A stretch of 24,214 nt of DNA from positions 1 through 24,214 of the IMG/VR virus record IMGVR_UViG_3300009418_002376, one strand, 5' to 3'. Position numbers and translations under genes: made by a program. This stretch comes from a virus. The notes below the pieces were generated by a model. That model made no database searches and was not told the DNA's origin. It saw only the letters and a list, made by a program, of their open reading frames with translations. Positions 13,962 to 21,039 of this stretch are shown piece by piece. Position 1 is the stretch's first letter; the number at the start of each line of letters is the position of its first letter.

Positions 13962-14298
13962 ATCCTTGATACTTTCCTTCAGTATTCTGGTAAATGGTTA
14001 CATAGTTCTCCCACCTTCCTTTTTTAATCGTAGACTCTGGTGGAACCATGCAGCAATAATTTATATAAATCTCTTCCCCTGTTTTATTTACAGACAAAAG
14101 AACCAGTGTTAACCAATCAAAAGAATATCCTAGATATTGTCTAGAAATTTTTTCCAAAGAATGGTCTATGTCAGAATTTCCAAACACTCTAATGGATGGA
14201 ATTTCGTTATCTTCTGGAACCAGAAGTTTAAACTGTCCTTTTCCCGAAGTAGAGTAGGAGGTTATTCCCAGTCTCGCGCAGACCTTAAATGTGCTCAT
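13924..14298 (-). CDS. Hypothetical phage protein, 124 aa
   Basis: A 124-residue soluble alpha/beta protein (KVCARLGITSYSTSGKGQFKL at the start, DWLTLVLLSVN and YINYCCMVPP in the middle). No recognised domain. It begins 13 nt after the 98-residue gene and its last 38 nt overlap the 135-residue gene, so the two are probably translated together and may form a complex. Confidence 0.55.
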   Translation of the reverse strand: MSTFKVCARLGITSYSTSGKGQFKLLVPEDNEIPSIRVFGNSDIDHSLEKISRQYLGYSFDWLTLVLLSVNKTGEEIYINYCCMVPPESTIKKGRWENYVTIYQNTEGKYQGYEEILANISKII

Positions 14299-14311
14299 TG
14301 TTTATTCTATC

Positions 14312-14608
14312 TTAAGAAGAAACTTCTACAGCCTCACCCTTATTTGGGTACTGTGGTGACGGCTGCGGTCCTGCTGGAGTTGGGGAAACTGGAGACTGTG
14401 ATTGATTTGGCGCAGTTATGGTTTCAAGCATTGAAATACAACTGTCCGCATGTTCACAGTCCTCAACAGCTTTTATAGCCTCCTCTACGATATTGGGATG
14501 TTCCCCAACACCAACAGGATTTCTTACATAGATGTTTAATCTAGCAATTGCCTCTGCTTTCTTTGCGGCAAAATGTAGATTGATAGCTTCTAAAATTGGA
14601 TTATCCAT
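14312..14608 (-). CDS. Hypothetical phage protein with Pro-rich tail, 98 aa
   Basis: Residues 1-62 are helical (AINLHFAAKKAEAIARLNIYV, IVEEAIKAVEDCEHADSC), and residues 66-98 are Pro/Gln/Ser-rich and disordered (SPVSPTPAGPQPSPQYP). Two cysteines lie close together (C51 and C57). No family recognised. Helical core plus flexible tail is common in small phage assembly or scaffold-like proteins, but nothing decisive is visible. Confidence 0.6.
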   Translation of the reverse strand: MDNPILEAINLHFAAKKAEAIARLNIYVRNPVGVGEHPNIVEEAIKAVEDCEHADSCISMLETITAPNQSQSPVSPTPAGPQPSPQYPNKGEAVEVSS

Positions 14609-14637
14609 CTTTGTATTCCTCGATTTATTGCTGACTA

Positions 14638-14850
14638 CTAATCGTGAGCGGCGCAGCAGGGGCAGTTACCATCGGTACAAGCCTCGACGCAATCACAAGC
14701 GCCACAGCAAGTTTCGCACTGACAAACCTTCTCGCCATTTAGAACCGGACACGCATGTCCCATATGAAAAATTGGACAGAACTGAAGTCCCCAGCCCATC
14801 GCAATACCTACTAATAGACACATCCAGTGATTCTTAATAACGTCTAACAT
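14638..14850 (-). CDS. Cys-rich membrane-anchored peptide, 70 aa
   Basis: An N-terminal hydrophobic segment (MCLLVGIAMGWGLQFCPIF, residues 10-28) is followed by a dense cysteine domain. There are 13 Cys in 70 residues, 11 of them after position 30, in patterns CQCETCCGACDC and CPCC with a terminal His-Asp. The spacing looks like a metallothionein or metal-cluster-binding domain, or a disulphide-knotted peptide if exported. No known family recognised. The ATG lies 11 nt after the 141-residue gene with AGGGAG before it. The Cys density strongly argues for a real gene under selection. Confidence 0.65.
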   Translation of the reverse strand: MLDVIKNHWMCLLVGIAMGWGLQFCPIFHMGHACPVLNGEKVCQCETCCGACDCVEACTDGNCPCCAAHD

Positions 14851-14861
14851 TGTTGACTCCC

Positions 14862-15287
14862 TTAGTGTTTTTTCTTTTTGTTCTTTTTATATTCAGTCCA
14901 TTCAGCTTCGTTCATAGGAACACATTTTCCATTCTTCTCAACGTATCCTTCGTTACAATTTGGTGGATATCCAGCCTTTTCATCGGCGTAGAGTTTGGCA
15001 GCCTTGTTTAAAATATGTTCATTGCCCATTGTATCTCTCCTAATAAATACTAAGTTAACACCGTCTCTTTCGTAAGCTCCCCGCCTATCAAAATAATGAA
15101 GCTCATTTGTTTTTGGATTTTTATAAACATACACAGTGATTTTAGATTGGCCTTTGCTTTTCGACCACTGACTATGACAAAATGCAACCCTTTGGTCTTG
15201 GTCTGGAAAGCTTTTTTTAGATTCGTCACTGGACATGCACCTAGAAACAAAGGCGCTTTTTTCTTCATTCTTTTGTGGTGAGGGCAT
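14862..15287 (-). CDS. Phage protein with RCM...FCHSQW motif region, 141 aa
   Basis: The N-terminus MPSPQKNEEKSAFVSRCM, then FPDQDQRVAFCHSQW at 27-41, is a module I associate with phage head or portal-adjacent proteins, where C, C and a conserved aromatic recur in RCM...QR-A-C-x-x-W. The middle has beta strands (KITVYVYKNPKTNELHYF) and the C-terminus has a two-Cys segment CNEGYVEKNGKC followed by a Lys-rich tail. Its start overlaps the end of the glycosyltransferase gene by 23 nt. A virion or assembly role is inference from the N-terminal motif. Confidence 0.6.
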   Translation of the reverse strand: MPSPQKNEEKSAFVSRCMSSDESKKSFPDQDQRVAFCHSQWSKSKGQSKITVYVYKNPKTNELHYFDRRGAYERDGVNLVFIRRDTMGNEHILNKAAKLYADEKAGYPPNCNEGYVEKNGKCVPMNEAEWTEYKKNKKKKH

Positions 15288-16350
15288 CTCTAATTTTCTC
15301 CGCTGTATTTTCCCATGAAAATTGATTGGCCGTTTTTATTCCCTCTTCGTTCATGGGAAGGCTGCCAGATTGTTTTGTTCTATGCACAGATTTCATCAAT
15401 GATGCAACGTAACCAGTTTCTTTATCTGTGAGCTTGGCCCATTGGCCCTGTCCATGAAACCACTTACCGTCAAAAGCTTCTTCTGTGTTTTTCACGTTGA
15501 GGAGAAGGGTGTTTTTATGGCTGCAAAACTCAGTGTGCCCAGAATAATCTGTGGCTATTACATGTTTACCACAAGAGAGCATCTCAAGCAACTCCAAGTT
15601 CCAGCCCTCTGCGCGGGCAGGAAAAACCCCACAATCTGTCTCTCTCATTATATTATACACATCTTTTTGCGTGGGTTGTCTGGAAATTATTTTTACCTTT
15701 GAACCAAGGGGAGATTTCAAATATAACTGCTCCCATTCGTCATTCTCGCTGTCGCTAAAGAAAGGGTTTCTGCACATCATCCACAGTTCTACGTCGTCTT
15801 CCGGCACGAAGGCCTGATTGAAAGCATCTACGATTAAATCATGCCCCTTTCTTATCTCCCACTTCCCGCAATTGAAAAAGACAGTTGTTTTTCTGTTTGA
15901 CAAGTGGGGTTTGAATACTTGCCCGTCAACACCGAGTGGAGCAACGCTAACCACTGGCCGGGAGTTGTCCCCGACTACTCCATTTTCTATACACACCTTT
16001 CTTGCCCAATCAGAGCAAACAATCAAGCTATCTAACTGGGAAAGATGTGATTTCTCTATCTCAGTGAATGTGTCTAGCTCAAATATAGGAAACCCCGCCC
16101 TTAATCCCCGGCCAACAAACTGGCTCATATCATTTTGATGCCATATTCTTAAGCAGGGAGCGTTAAAGTTTGGCAGTTGATTGTTTTTTATTAATTGTAT
16201 TATGCTTTGCGTGTCCTCTTGAGGACAATCTACATTTCCCAGTGGCCAAAGGGCAACTCTCCCCAATTTAGAAAGGCTTTTTGCAACATTAAGGCCAGTA
16301 ACACCATATCCAAGCTGGTTTATAGGAGTTATTAAATTAAAGTGTTCCAT
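15265..16350 (-). CDS. GT4-family glycosyltransferase, 361 aa
   Basis: A GT-B fold retaining glycosyltransferase. The N-terminal domain has the Gly-rich loop of GT4 enzymes (INQLGYGVTGLNVAKSL, 10-26). The C-terminal domain has FNCGKWEIRKGHDLIVDAF at 159-177 (donor-domain start, KGHD), and the nucleotide-sugar binding E-x7-E motif at E248 and E256 (AEGWNLELLEML), followed by GKHVIATDYSG. No membrane segment. It probably transfers a sugar from a nucleotide donor; acceptor unknown. The UDP-glucose-dehydrogenase-like gene 2 kb upstream suggests a shared sugar pathway, for surface glycan or DNA/virion decoration. It starts after a GGAGACGAA site. Confidence 0.88.
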   Translation of the reverse strand: MEHFNLITPINQLGYGVTGLNVAKSLSKLGRVALWPLGNVDCPQEDTQSIIQLIKNNQLPNFNAPCLRIWHQNDMSQFVGRGLRAGFPIFELDTFTEIEKSHLSQLDSLIVCSDWARKVCIENGVVGDNSRPVVSVAPLGVDGQVFKPHLSNRKTTVFFNCGKWEIRKGHDLIVDAFNQAFVPEDDVELWMMCRNPFFSDSENDEWEQLYLKSPLGSKVKIISRQPTQKDVYNIMRETDCGVFPARAEGWNLELLEMLSCGKHVIATDYSGHTEFCSHKNTLLLNVKNTEEAFDGKWFHGQGQWAKLTDKETGYVASLMKSVHRTKQSGSLPMNEEGIKTANQFSWENTAEKIRDALTTKE

Positions 16351-16360
16351 TTCGTCTCCA

Positions 16361-16406
16361 TATAAAACTAGCCCGAGACTACACTAGATAGCTCCGGGCC
16401 AGTCAA
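16361..16406 (-). promoter_or_regulatory. Hairpin with overlapping candidate promoter before the glycosyltransferase gene
   Basis: In the 70-nt gap on the minus strand, TTGACT (16401-16406) and TGTAGT (16378-16383) are 17 bp apart, 5/6 and 4/6 matches to sigma-70 hexamers. The same DNA folds as GCCCGgAG...CTCGGGC (16371-16399, 14-nt loop, one bulge) followed by TAGTTTT, like a weak terminator. It may separate the upstream operon from the glycosyltransferase gene, or act as an attenuator. Both readings are weak alone. Confidence 0.32.
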
Positions 16407-16420
16407 ATAGTTTAAGGGAA

Positions 16421-16633
16421 TTAAGAGCAGTAAAGCTCTATAAAATCCCAATCAATATTATTTACAACTTCAAGTACACAGCTTCCAATAAAAGGGTGTT
16501 GCTTACCGGCCTCTATCGACAGCATTTTTATATGCTGTTTGAGTTCTTTAGTATTTCCTTTTATAAGATTATATTTGAAATAATTATACGCAATGCTTGT
16601 TTGTCTGTTTGGAAATAAATCGTTAGGTATCAT
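16421..16633 (-). CDS. Hypothetical protein, 70 aa
   Basis: A 70-residue mostly helical protein (LKQHIKMLSIEAGKQHPFIG, then a C-terminal WDFIELYCS). No family recognised. Its ATG overlaps the end of the Tat-signal gene by 4 nt (ATGA), so it is translationally coupled and may be a cytoplasmic partner of that exported protein. It is the last gene before the hairpin at 16361-16406. Confidence 0.55.
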   Translation of the reverse strand: MIPNDLFPNRQTSIAYNYFKYNLIKGNTKELKQHIKMLSIEAGKQHPFIGSCVLEVVNNIDWDFIELYCS

Positions 16634-17106
16634 TTTCCCGTTCTGTTTCTATAGTGAGAATCAACCATTCGTAAACCAGCGGCATAGCTTGGAACATTAG
16701 AGGAGAAAGTTATTCCTTTCTCTCTTACATCATAAATTTTAATACTACCGTTTTCTAAAATATAGATACAGTCTGCGTTATTAATATTTATTTGCTTTAC
16801 GTTCTCTTTTCTTTGCGTTAACTGATGATAACCATAAAGAGAACTTCTAAAGGACATGGTGTGAGGAACGTAAGCAGGACACGCCTGAATAGTCCATCCA
16901 TGCGGAGTCCAAACCCAGCACATTTGGTTTGGCTGGTGGAAATGGTTGAAGTAAAGCTGAGAGGTGTGCAAGCGATTGGTTTGTATAGATTCTTCTACAT
17001 TTTTAATAAAAATCTGAACATCTGCTGCTTGAGTATCTTCAATCGAGAGAAACGGAACGATTGCAGCAGACAAAACGCCGGTTTTTAAAAAGCTTCTTCT
17101 GTCCAT
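16630..17106 (-). CDS. Exported protein with twin-arginine (Tat) signal, 158 aa
   Basis: The N-terminus MDRRSFLKTGVLSAAIVPFL carries the RR-x-F-L-K twin-arginine motif, then a moderately hydrophobic segment and a likely cleavage site at TQA|A (about residue 27). The mature part (about 130 residues) has an aromatic-rich region (NQMCWVWTPHGWTIQACP, two Cys) and beta-prone stretches (CIYILENGSIKIYDVREKG). No domain recognised. Tat export would mean it folds, possibly with a cofactor, in the host cytoplasm before crossing the membrane. The gene is coupled to the 70-residue gene downstream. Function unknown; the Tat reading is strong at the motif level. Confidence 0.7.
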   Translation of the reverse strand: MDRRSFLKTGVLSAAIVPFLSIEDTQAADVQIFIKNVEESIQTNRLHTSQLYFNHFHQPNQMCWVWTPHGWTIQACPAYVPHTMSFRSSLYGYHQLTQRKENVKQININNADCIYILENGSIKIYDVREKGITFSSNVPSYAAGLRMVDSHYRNRTGK

Positions 17107-17115
17107 TGTTTTCTC

Positions 17116-17361
17116 CTAATTTTTATAGAAAGACAAGCGGGAAAATTCGTACCTTTTAGGGTCAGCAAACCCGCTGTCTAATTTTTTTCTGCTAGTAATA
17201 TAGTACCCGTGTTCGTCCTCTAAGACAACTAGATTTTTATCAGAAAGTTCCTCGGTTTTTTCCTCGTCAATCATTGAAGAATGACTGCCGTATCTTGAGG
17301 GATAGGGATACTTTTCTGATTTTTGTGGTACTACTCTTCGTCTAATCTGTCTAGGCGGCAT
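17116..17361 (-). CDS. Hypothetical protein, 81 aa
   Basis: An 81-residue charged protein with a basic N-terminus (MPPRQIRRRVVPQKSEK), an acidic middle and a short beta-like segment (LVVLEDEHGYYITSRKKL). No recognised family, membrane segment or signal. It overlaps the end of the DUF2784-like gene by 11 nt and is followed 9 nt later by the Tat-signal gene, so probably belongs to the same transcript. Confidence 0.55.
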   Translation of the reverse strand: MPPRQIRRRVVPQKSEKYPYPSRYGSHSSMIDEEKTEELSDKNLVVLEDEHGYYITSRKKLDSGFADPKRYEFSRLSFYKN

Positions 17362-17818
17362 TCTTAATCGCCCTCTTAACTGGTTTTACGAAATAGTGAC
17401 CGATAAATCCTCCAATACGAGACATCCCAAGTGATGTTCTGAGATAGTTCTCAAGTCTCGTAAGAGGGCAAACCTCTCTTGTGAATGTAACAGTAAGAAT
17501 AAAACTGTTAACTGGAACCCACATCCATAGAGGGTACATAAAGGGAAGAACAAAGAAGGCCATTATATTTACTACTATAATAAACATATGAAATGATACA
17601 ATTGAGTATAGTATCGCTTTCTTGCAAAGATTTTCTCTCTTTGGCTTTCTCTCGTATAAAGCCTTCAGCATTTCTAGGCTTACTTTCAGAGAGTCGTTTT
17701 CGGTTTTTTGCCCTATCTCTTGTTCTAGACGCGCTGTTAGTTCCCTAGCTTGTTCTTCGTCTAGGTATTCATCAAGTATTTCAACTATATTGAGAGCTTC
17801 ATTATTGCTAGTGGGCAT
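17351..17818 (-). CDS. DUF2784-like inner membrane protein, 155 aa
   Basis: An N-terminal acidic helical part (residues 1-65) is followed by two hydrophobic segments (about 69-92 and 94-112). The C-terminal motif CPLTRLENYLR...GGFIGHYFVKPV (116-145) matches, from memory, the CPLT-x-x-EN-x-LR...FI-x-HY signature of DUF2784, a membrane family of unknown function in bacteria. The usual DUF2784 protein is about 120-130 residues and lacks the cytoplasmic helical extension here. The gene lies 17 nt after the sugar-dehydrogenase-like gene. A host-derived membrane function acquired by the phage is likely, but its nature is unknown. Confidence 0.6.
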   Translation of the reverse strand: MPTSNNEALNIVEILDEYLDEEQARELTARLEQEIGQKTENDSLKVSLEMLKALYERKPKRENLCKKAILYSIVSFHMFIIVVNIMAFFVLPFMYPLWMWVPVNSFILTVTFTREVCPLTRLENYLRTSLGMSRIGGFIGHYFVKPVKRAIKNAA

Positions 17819-17835
17819 TATTGTATCCCTATTTA

Positions 17836-18696
17836 CTAGGTGTTATTTTCAGGACTGTCTACTACTGCCCTTCCCTTCAAGCTTTCCCAGTCCTTCTCCG
17901 GCCTAACCATTAGGTTGGTATTCCATGCGCCACTTATTGTATTCGCTTGGATGCACATAGAGTGAGTCAGATGCATTAAAGCATTTAAGTCCTTGGGGAA
18001 ACAGCTTCCTCCGAATCCGTAATGTCCATCTGGACCCGGAACCGACCAATGAGAACGTCCCAGTCTATCGTCGTAGAGAGAGTATTCCAGTACCTTATCG
18101 TAATCTATACCTAAACTTTCACAGATTGCATAAATTTCGTTGGCAAAAGATACTTTGACTGCTAAAAATGTATTGGTTAAATATTTAATCATTTCAGCAA
18201 TTGTTGAATCAGTTTTTACTATGTCTGCGTCAGGAAATATTCTTGAATAGAATTGTTTTAGTAATGTTGTTGCCGGTCTCGGACCACCAAGGATAACACG
18301 AGTGGTATTCTTAAAGTCTTCTTCTGCATTTCTCTCTAATAGGAATTCAGGATTGAAGACTATGTGAGAATCTTGGCATAGGTCTTGTAAAGATTTTGTA
18401 GTGTTGGGGGGTACTGTAGACTTGATTGCTATTATATTTTTTCTTCCGGTACTACAGGCTATTTTTACAACATCTGTAACTATTGATATGTCACAAGAGC
18501 CATCTTTATTCATGGGCGTAGGAACACAAACAAAGATAACTTCACAGGCTCTAGACAGTGATTGAATGCTTGTGTGGGTAGACTTGTCTACTTGAAATTT
18601 ATCATAAGTGTATACATTATAATAATTTTCAAACGTATTACGCAAAGCGCTTCCAACAAAGCCCTGACCTATTATTCCTACAGTTTGTATTTTCAT
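17836..18696 (-). CDS. UDP-glucose/GDP-mannose 6-dehydrogenase-like protein, short form, 286 aa
   Basis: The family oxidises a nucleotide sugar twice to its uronic acid with NAD. Seen are the Rossmann GQGFVG at 10-15, VCVPTP at 56-61, KSTVPPNTT at 92-100, FNPEFLLERNAEEDF at 114-128, the long helix EMIKYLTNTFLAVKVSFANEI, and GFGGSCFPKDL with catalytic C232 and K235. The C-terminal sugar-nucleotide-binding domain of the usual 390-450-residue enzymes is missing; the protein ends soon after the catalytic loop, with a charged tail. It may be a compact phage form or use another substrate. It overlaps the aminotransferase gene by 4 nt. Which nucleotide sugar cannot be read from sequence. Confidence 0.85.
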   Translation of the reverse strand: MKIQTVGIIGQGFVGSALRNTFENYYNVYTYDKFQVDKSTHTSIQSLSRACEVIFVCVPTPMNKDGSCDISIVTDVVKIACSTGRKNIIAIKSTVPPNTTKSLQDLCQDSHIVFNPEFLLERNAEEDFKNTTRVILGGPRPATTLLKQFYSRIFPDADIVKTDSTIAEMIKYLTNTFLAVKVSFANEIYAICESLGIDYDKVLEYSLYDDRLGRSHWSVPGPDGHYGFGGSCFPKDLNALMHLTHSMCIQANTISGAWNTNLMVRPEKDWESLKGRAVVDSPENNT

Positions 18697-19895
18697 AGCT
18701 TGTTTGCCGCTCTGTCTATAAAGACTACCGCCGAGTCCGCGTCTTGCTTTGAAAAGGTCAATGGTGGTCTAAGCCTAATTGAGTGGGTTCCAGACTTAAG
18801 AACAATCATGTCTTCTTGCAATAAAGAAACCATTTGGTCTCTTAGGTCAGGAGTATCTAAATCAAAAGCAATCATTAGACCCATGCCTCTAACATTAGAA
18901 ATAATATCCAGATTATTTAGAGCATTTTCAAGATGGCTTCCGACCTCGTGTACGTTATCGACAAGGTTTTCTTTTTCAATAGCATCTATTATGTGTCCGA
19001 ATCTAACCATATCAACAATATTCCCACCCCAAGTAGAATTAATCCTACCACTATCATTGAATACATTGTGTTCCACCTCGTCTATCCTGTCAGTTGAGCA
19101 GAATCCACAGACTTGCGTCTTTTTACCAAAACACATCATGTCGGGAACTATTCCAAAATGTTCATAGCACCACATTTTCCCTGTAAGGCCAACGCCAGTC
19201 TGAACCTCATCAAATATTAGAATAACGTCGTTATCGTCTGCCCACTTCCTCATTAGGGGGAAAAGTTCTGGGACAAAATGGTTGTCTCCACCTTCGCCCT
19301 GAATAGGCTCAACTACCATTGCGGCCACTCTGTCGTGCATCAATTCCTCTGCGTCCTCAATGCTCCATATTCTATTCCACTGAAACTTCGGAAACAAGTC
19401 TGTTTTTTCCGGCGTAGTGTTTGTCAGTGAGAGGGTGTATCCGGTTCTGCCATGAAAGGCATTACCCAAATGAAAAACATCTAGGGTGTTAATGTCTTCG
19501 TCACTGGTTATCCCTAGCTTTTTTGCTTTCCAGTCGAACGCTGCCTTTAGTGCGTTTTCTACAGCTAAAGCACCCCCATCAATGAAAAAATAGTGACTAA
19601 AGTCTGGAGTGATGCTAGAAAACTTTTCTACAAATGTAGCATACTGCTCAGTATACATGTCGCTGTTGGCAATTTTATGCATGGCGACTTCTCCAAGCTC
19701 CTGCTTTGCATTTACCAACGCTTTATGATTCCAGCCAAGAGGCTGACTAGCGAACTGTGAATAACAATCTAGATACTTGTTTCCATCTAGGTCTACTATC
19801 CAAGAACCAGAGCTTTTCTTCTGGTCAACAGCGAGATGAAACCCGTCGACTAGTATATGCTTTGATAATCTATCTATAACTGAAGTGTTAGACAT
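18693..19895 (-). CDS. lat: Class III aminotransferase, L-lysine 6-aminotransferase-like
   Basis: A PLP enzyme moving the terminal amino group of a diamino acid to 2-oxoglutarate. The 400 residues follow lysine 6-aminotransferase (Lat) closely: ILVDGFHLAVD at 14-24, GGALAVENALKAAFDW (108-122), FHGRTGYTLSLTNT (147-160), EPIQGEGGD (196-204, substrate-gating Glu), D229 (IFDEVQTG), Schiff-base Lys in FGKKTQVCG (K258/K259) and NSTWGGN (286-292). Lat from actinobacteria makes 2-aminoadipate semialdehyde, with known side activity on ornithine. It starts from an AGGAGG inside the preceding gene. With the ALDH upstream it forms a semialdehyde producer and oxidiser. Ornithine aminotransferase activity is a real alternative given the arginine-dihydrolase-like neighbour. 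Confidence 0.88.
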   Translation of the reverse strand: MSNTSVIDRLSKHILVDGFHLAVDQKKSSGSWIVDLDGNKYLDCYSQFASQPLGWNHKALVNAKQELGEVAMHKIANSDMYTEQYATFVEKFSSITPDFSHYFFIDGGALAVENALKAAFDWKAKKLGITSDEDINTLDVFHLGNAFHGRTGYTLSLTNTTPEKTDLFPKFQWNRIWSIEDAEELMHDRVAAMVVEPIQGEGGDNHFVPELFPLMRKWADDNDVILIFDEVQTGVGLTGKMWCYEHFGIVPDMMCFGKKTQVCGFCSTDRIDEVEHNVFNDSGRINSTWGGNIVDMVRFGHIIDAIEKENLVDNVHEVGSHLENALNNLDIISNVRGMGLMIAFDLDTPDLRDQMVSLLQEDMIVLKSGTHSIRLRPPLTFSKQDADSAVVFIDRAANKL

Positions 19896-20677
19896 TTTAC
19901 CGCTCCTCCTGCTTTTATAAACTCCGACATGTCGCAGTAGTTTATTACGTTATCATAAAATACTGAAGCACAATCTTTAGAGGGAGTTATTATATTTTCA
20001 CCTATGCAAATGCTATTGCAAACAAATTGTTTTGCAAGACCTTCGCATACATTAACTATATCAAGATACTGATTGGTTCTCTGTGATTCATTTAAAAGAG
20101 TCTTTAACATCTTGTTTGCAGAACTATTAGAAAAAGCTTTTCTGTAATACACTACTCTGTTTTGTATTGGTAGAAAACAGGTGTCCAAATGATAAAATCG
20201 AGGGTCTATTAATTCACAGGATGTATAGTCAACATTTAGTGCGGTAGCCACCAATTTGTGAGCAGCTAGGTCAGTTCTAAAACCATACCCCATAAATAGT
20301 ATGTCGTTAAAAAATAAAGCATCCCCAGCACCTTCAAAATTAAGATGCTCGGGGATTTCAATGACTCTATAATTATTTTTTAGAAACCAGTCTTTGTAAT
20401 ACTGTTTTTCTTTTTGTCTCTCTGGGTGTTTAAAATTGGATAATACAACAGTATTGCCCTTGACTATTCCAGCGTTGGCAACAAACACCATGTCTGGAAC
20501 TTTTGGTTCAGAGCTTATATATACAAGCTCTGCTCCGCATCTTAAAAGCGTATCGTGAAGTAAATTCCATTGCTTTTCAGAGATTCGTTGGTCTGGTTTA
20601 TTGTTTGTATCCATCCAAGGGTTTATTTCATACTCTATCGAGTAGCATGATGGATTGCATAAAAGTATTTTACTCAT
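19874..20677 (-). CDS. Amidinotransferase-superfamily guanidino-modifying enzyme, arginine dihydrolase (ArgZ)-like
   Basis: A 267-residue alpha/beta-propeller enzyme of the arginine deiminase/DDAH family. Seen are N19 in EINPWM, PDMVFVANAG (61-70, N68), NFEGAGDALF (113-122), GYGFRTD (130-136), H163 in DPRFYHLDTCF, and the C-terminal nucleophile C262 (GGAVKCLTL). From memory, ArgZ/AgrE of cyanobacteria use equivalent Asn, Asn, His and Cys residues and convert arginine to ornithine, CO2 and ammonia in one step. DDAH or citrulline-forming activity is the alternative. Its product would feed the aminotransferase that follows and overlaps it by 22 nt. It is coupled to the SET gene by an ATGA overlap. 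Confidence 0.82.
   Translation of the reverse strand: MSKILLCNPSCYSIEYEINPWMDTNNKPDQRISEKQWNLLHDTLLRCGAELVYISSEPKVPDMVFVANAGIVKGNTVVLSNFKHPERQKEKQYYKDWFLKNNYRVIEIPEHLNFEGAGDALFFNDILFMGYGFRTDLAAHKLVATALNVDYTSCELIDPRFYHLDTCFLPIQNRVVYYRKAFSNSSANKMLKTLLNESQRTNQYLDIVNVCEGLAKQFVCNSICIGENIITPSKDCASVFYDNVINYCDMSEFIKAGGAVKCLTLQL
19905..19910 (-). promoter_or_regulatory. Shine-Dalgarno of lat within the ArgZ-like active-site codons
   Basis: AGGAGG ends 9 nt before the lat ATG. It is formed by the Ala-Gly-Gly codons of the conserved AGGAVKC segment of the preceding enzyme, just before its catalytic Cys codon. It fixes the lat start at 19895 and couples the two genes. Confidence 0.75.
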
Positions 20678-21039
20678 GGCTTCCAGCCGGGTTCAGGTTG
20701 CTCTAGTTCTAAATCCTTTGTATAGTCTACTAGTAGCTCCTCTCCTGCAATTATATTCCTTAAAGTTACCAAGCCCTTGGTAAGGCCATCCGTAACTATT
20801 TTACAGTTTTCTCTTTCCTTAGAGTGATTGTATTGATTGTTTGGAGTTAGATTAATCCAGCCGCACAAGGCTCCTACATAGTCTACTAATTCCTTATGCA
20901 CATGTGTCACATGAAGAGTGGTGTCTTTTTCAATATCTGATACAGCAAAAAGTCCCTTGTCATGAATTTTGCTATTATTGATTGTAACTTTATCATGAAG
21001 AACGCTGTTAATAAAATCTTTTTCTTCCATGAAAAACAT
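20674..21039 (-). CDS. SET-domain protein, 121 aa
   Basis: A stand-alone SET domain, the fold of protein lysine methyltransferases using S-adenosylmethionine. Seen are the N-terminal SKIHDKGLFAVSDIEKDT (23-40), the NHSKERENCKI segment (71-81, the NHS...NC cofactor motif), and GEELLVDYT (99-107) with the conserved Tyr at 106. There is no pre- or post-SET Cys cluster. Length is close to the minimal viral SET proteins. Start at M1 overlaps the ALDH stop by 1 nt (TAATG); M4 is a possible later start. It sits between the ALDH and the ArgZ-like gene. The target is unknown: host or phage protein lysines, or a non-protein substrate. Confidence 0.8.
   Translation of the reverse strand: MFFMEEKDFINSVLHDKVTINNSKIHDKGLFAVSDIEKDTTLHVTHVHKELVDYVGALCGWINLTPNNQYNHSKERENCKIVTDGLTKGLVTLRNIIAGEELLVDYTKDLELEQPEPGWKP

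Noticed and set aside
18562-19167. A 201-codon open frame on the plus strand
   Set aside because: It runs antisense across the sugar dehydrogenase and lat genes, both of which have intact catalytic motifs; low-complexity Ser/Leu/Phe composition.
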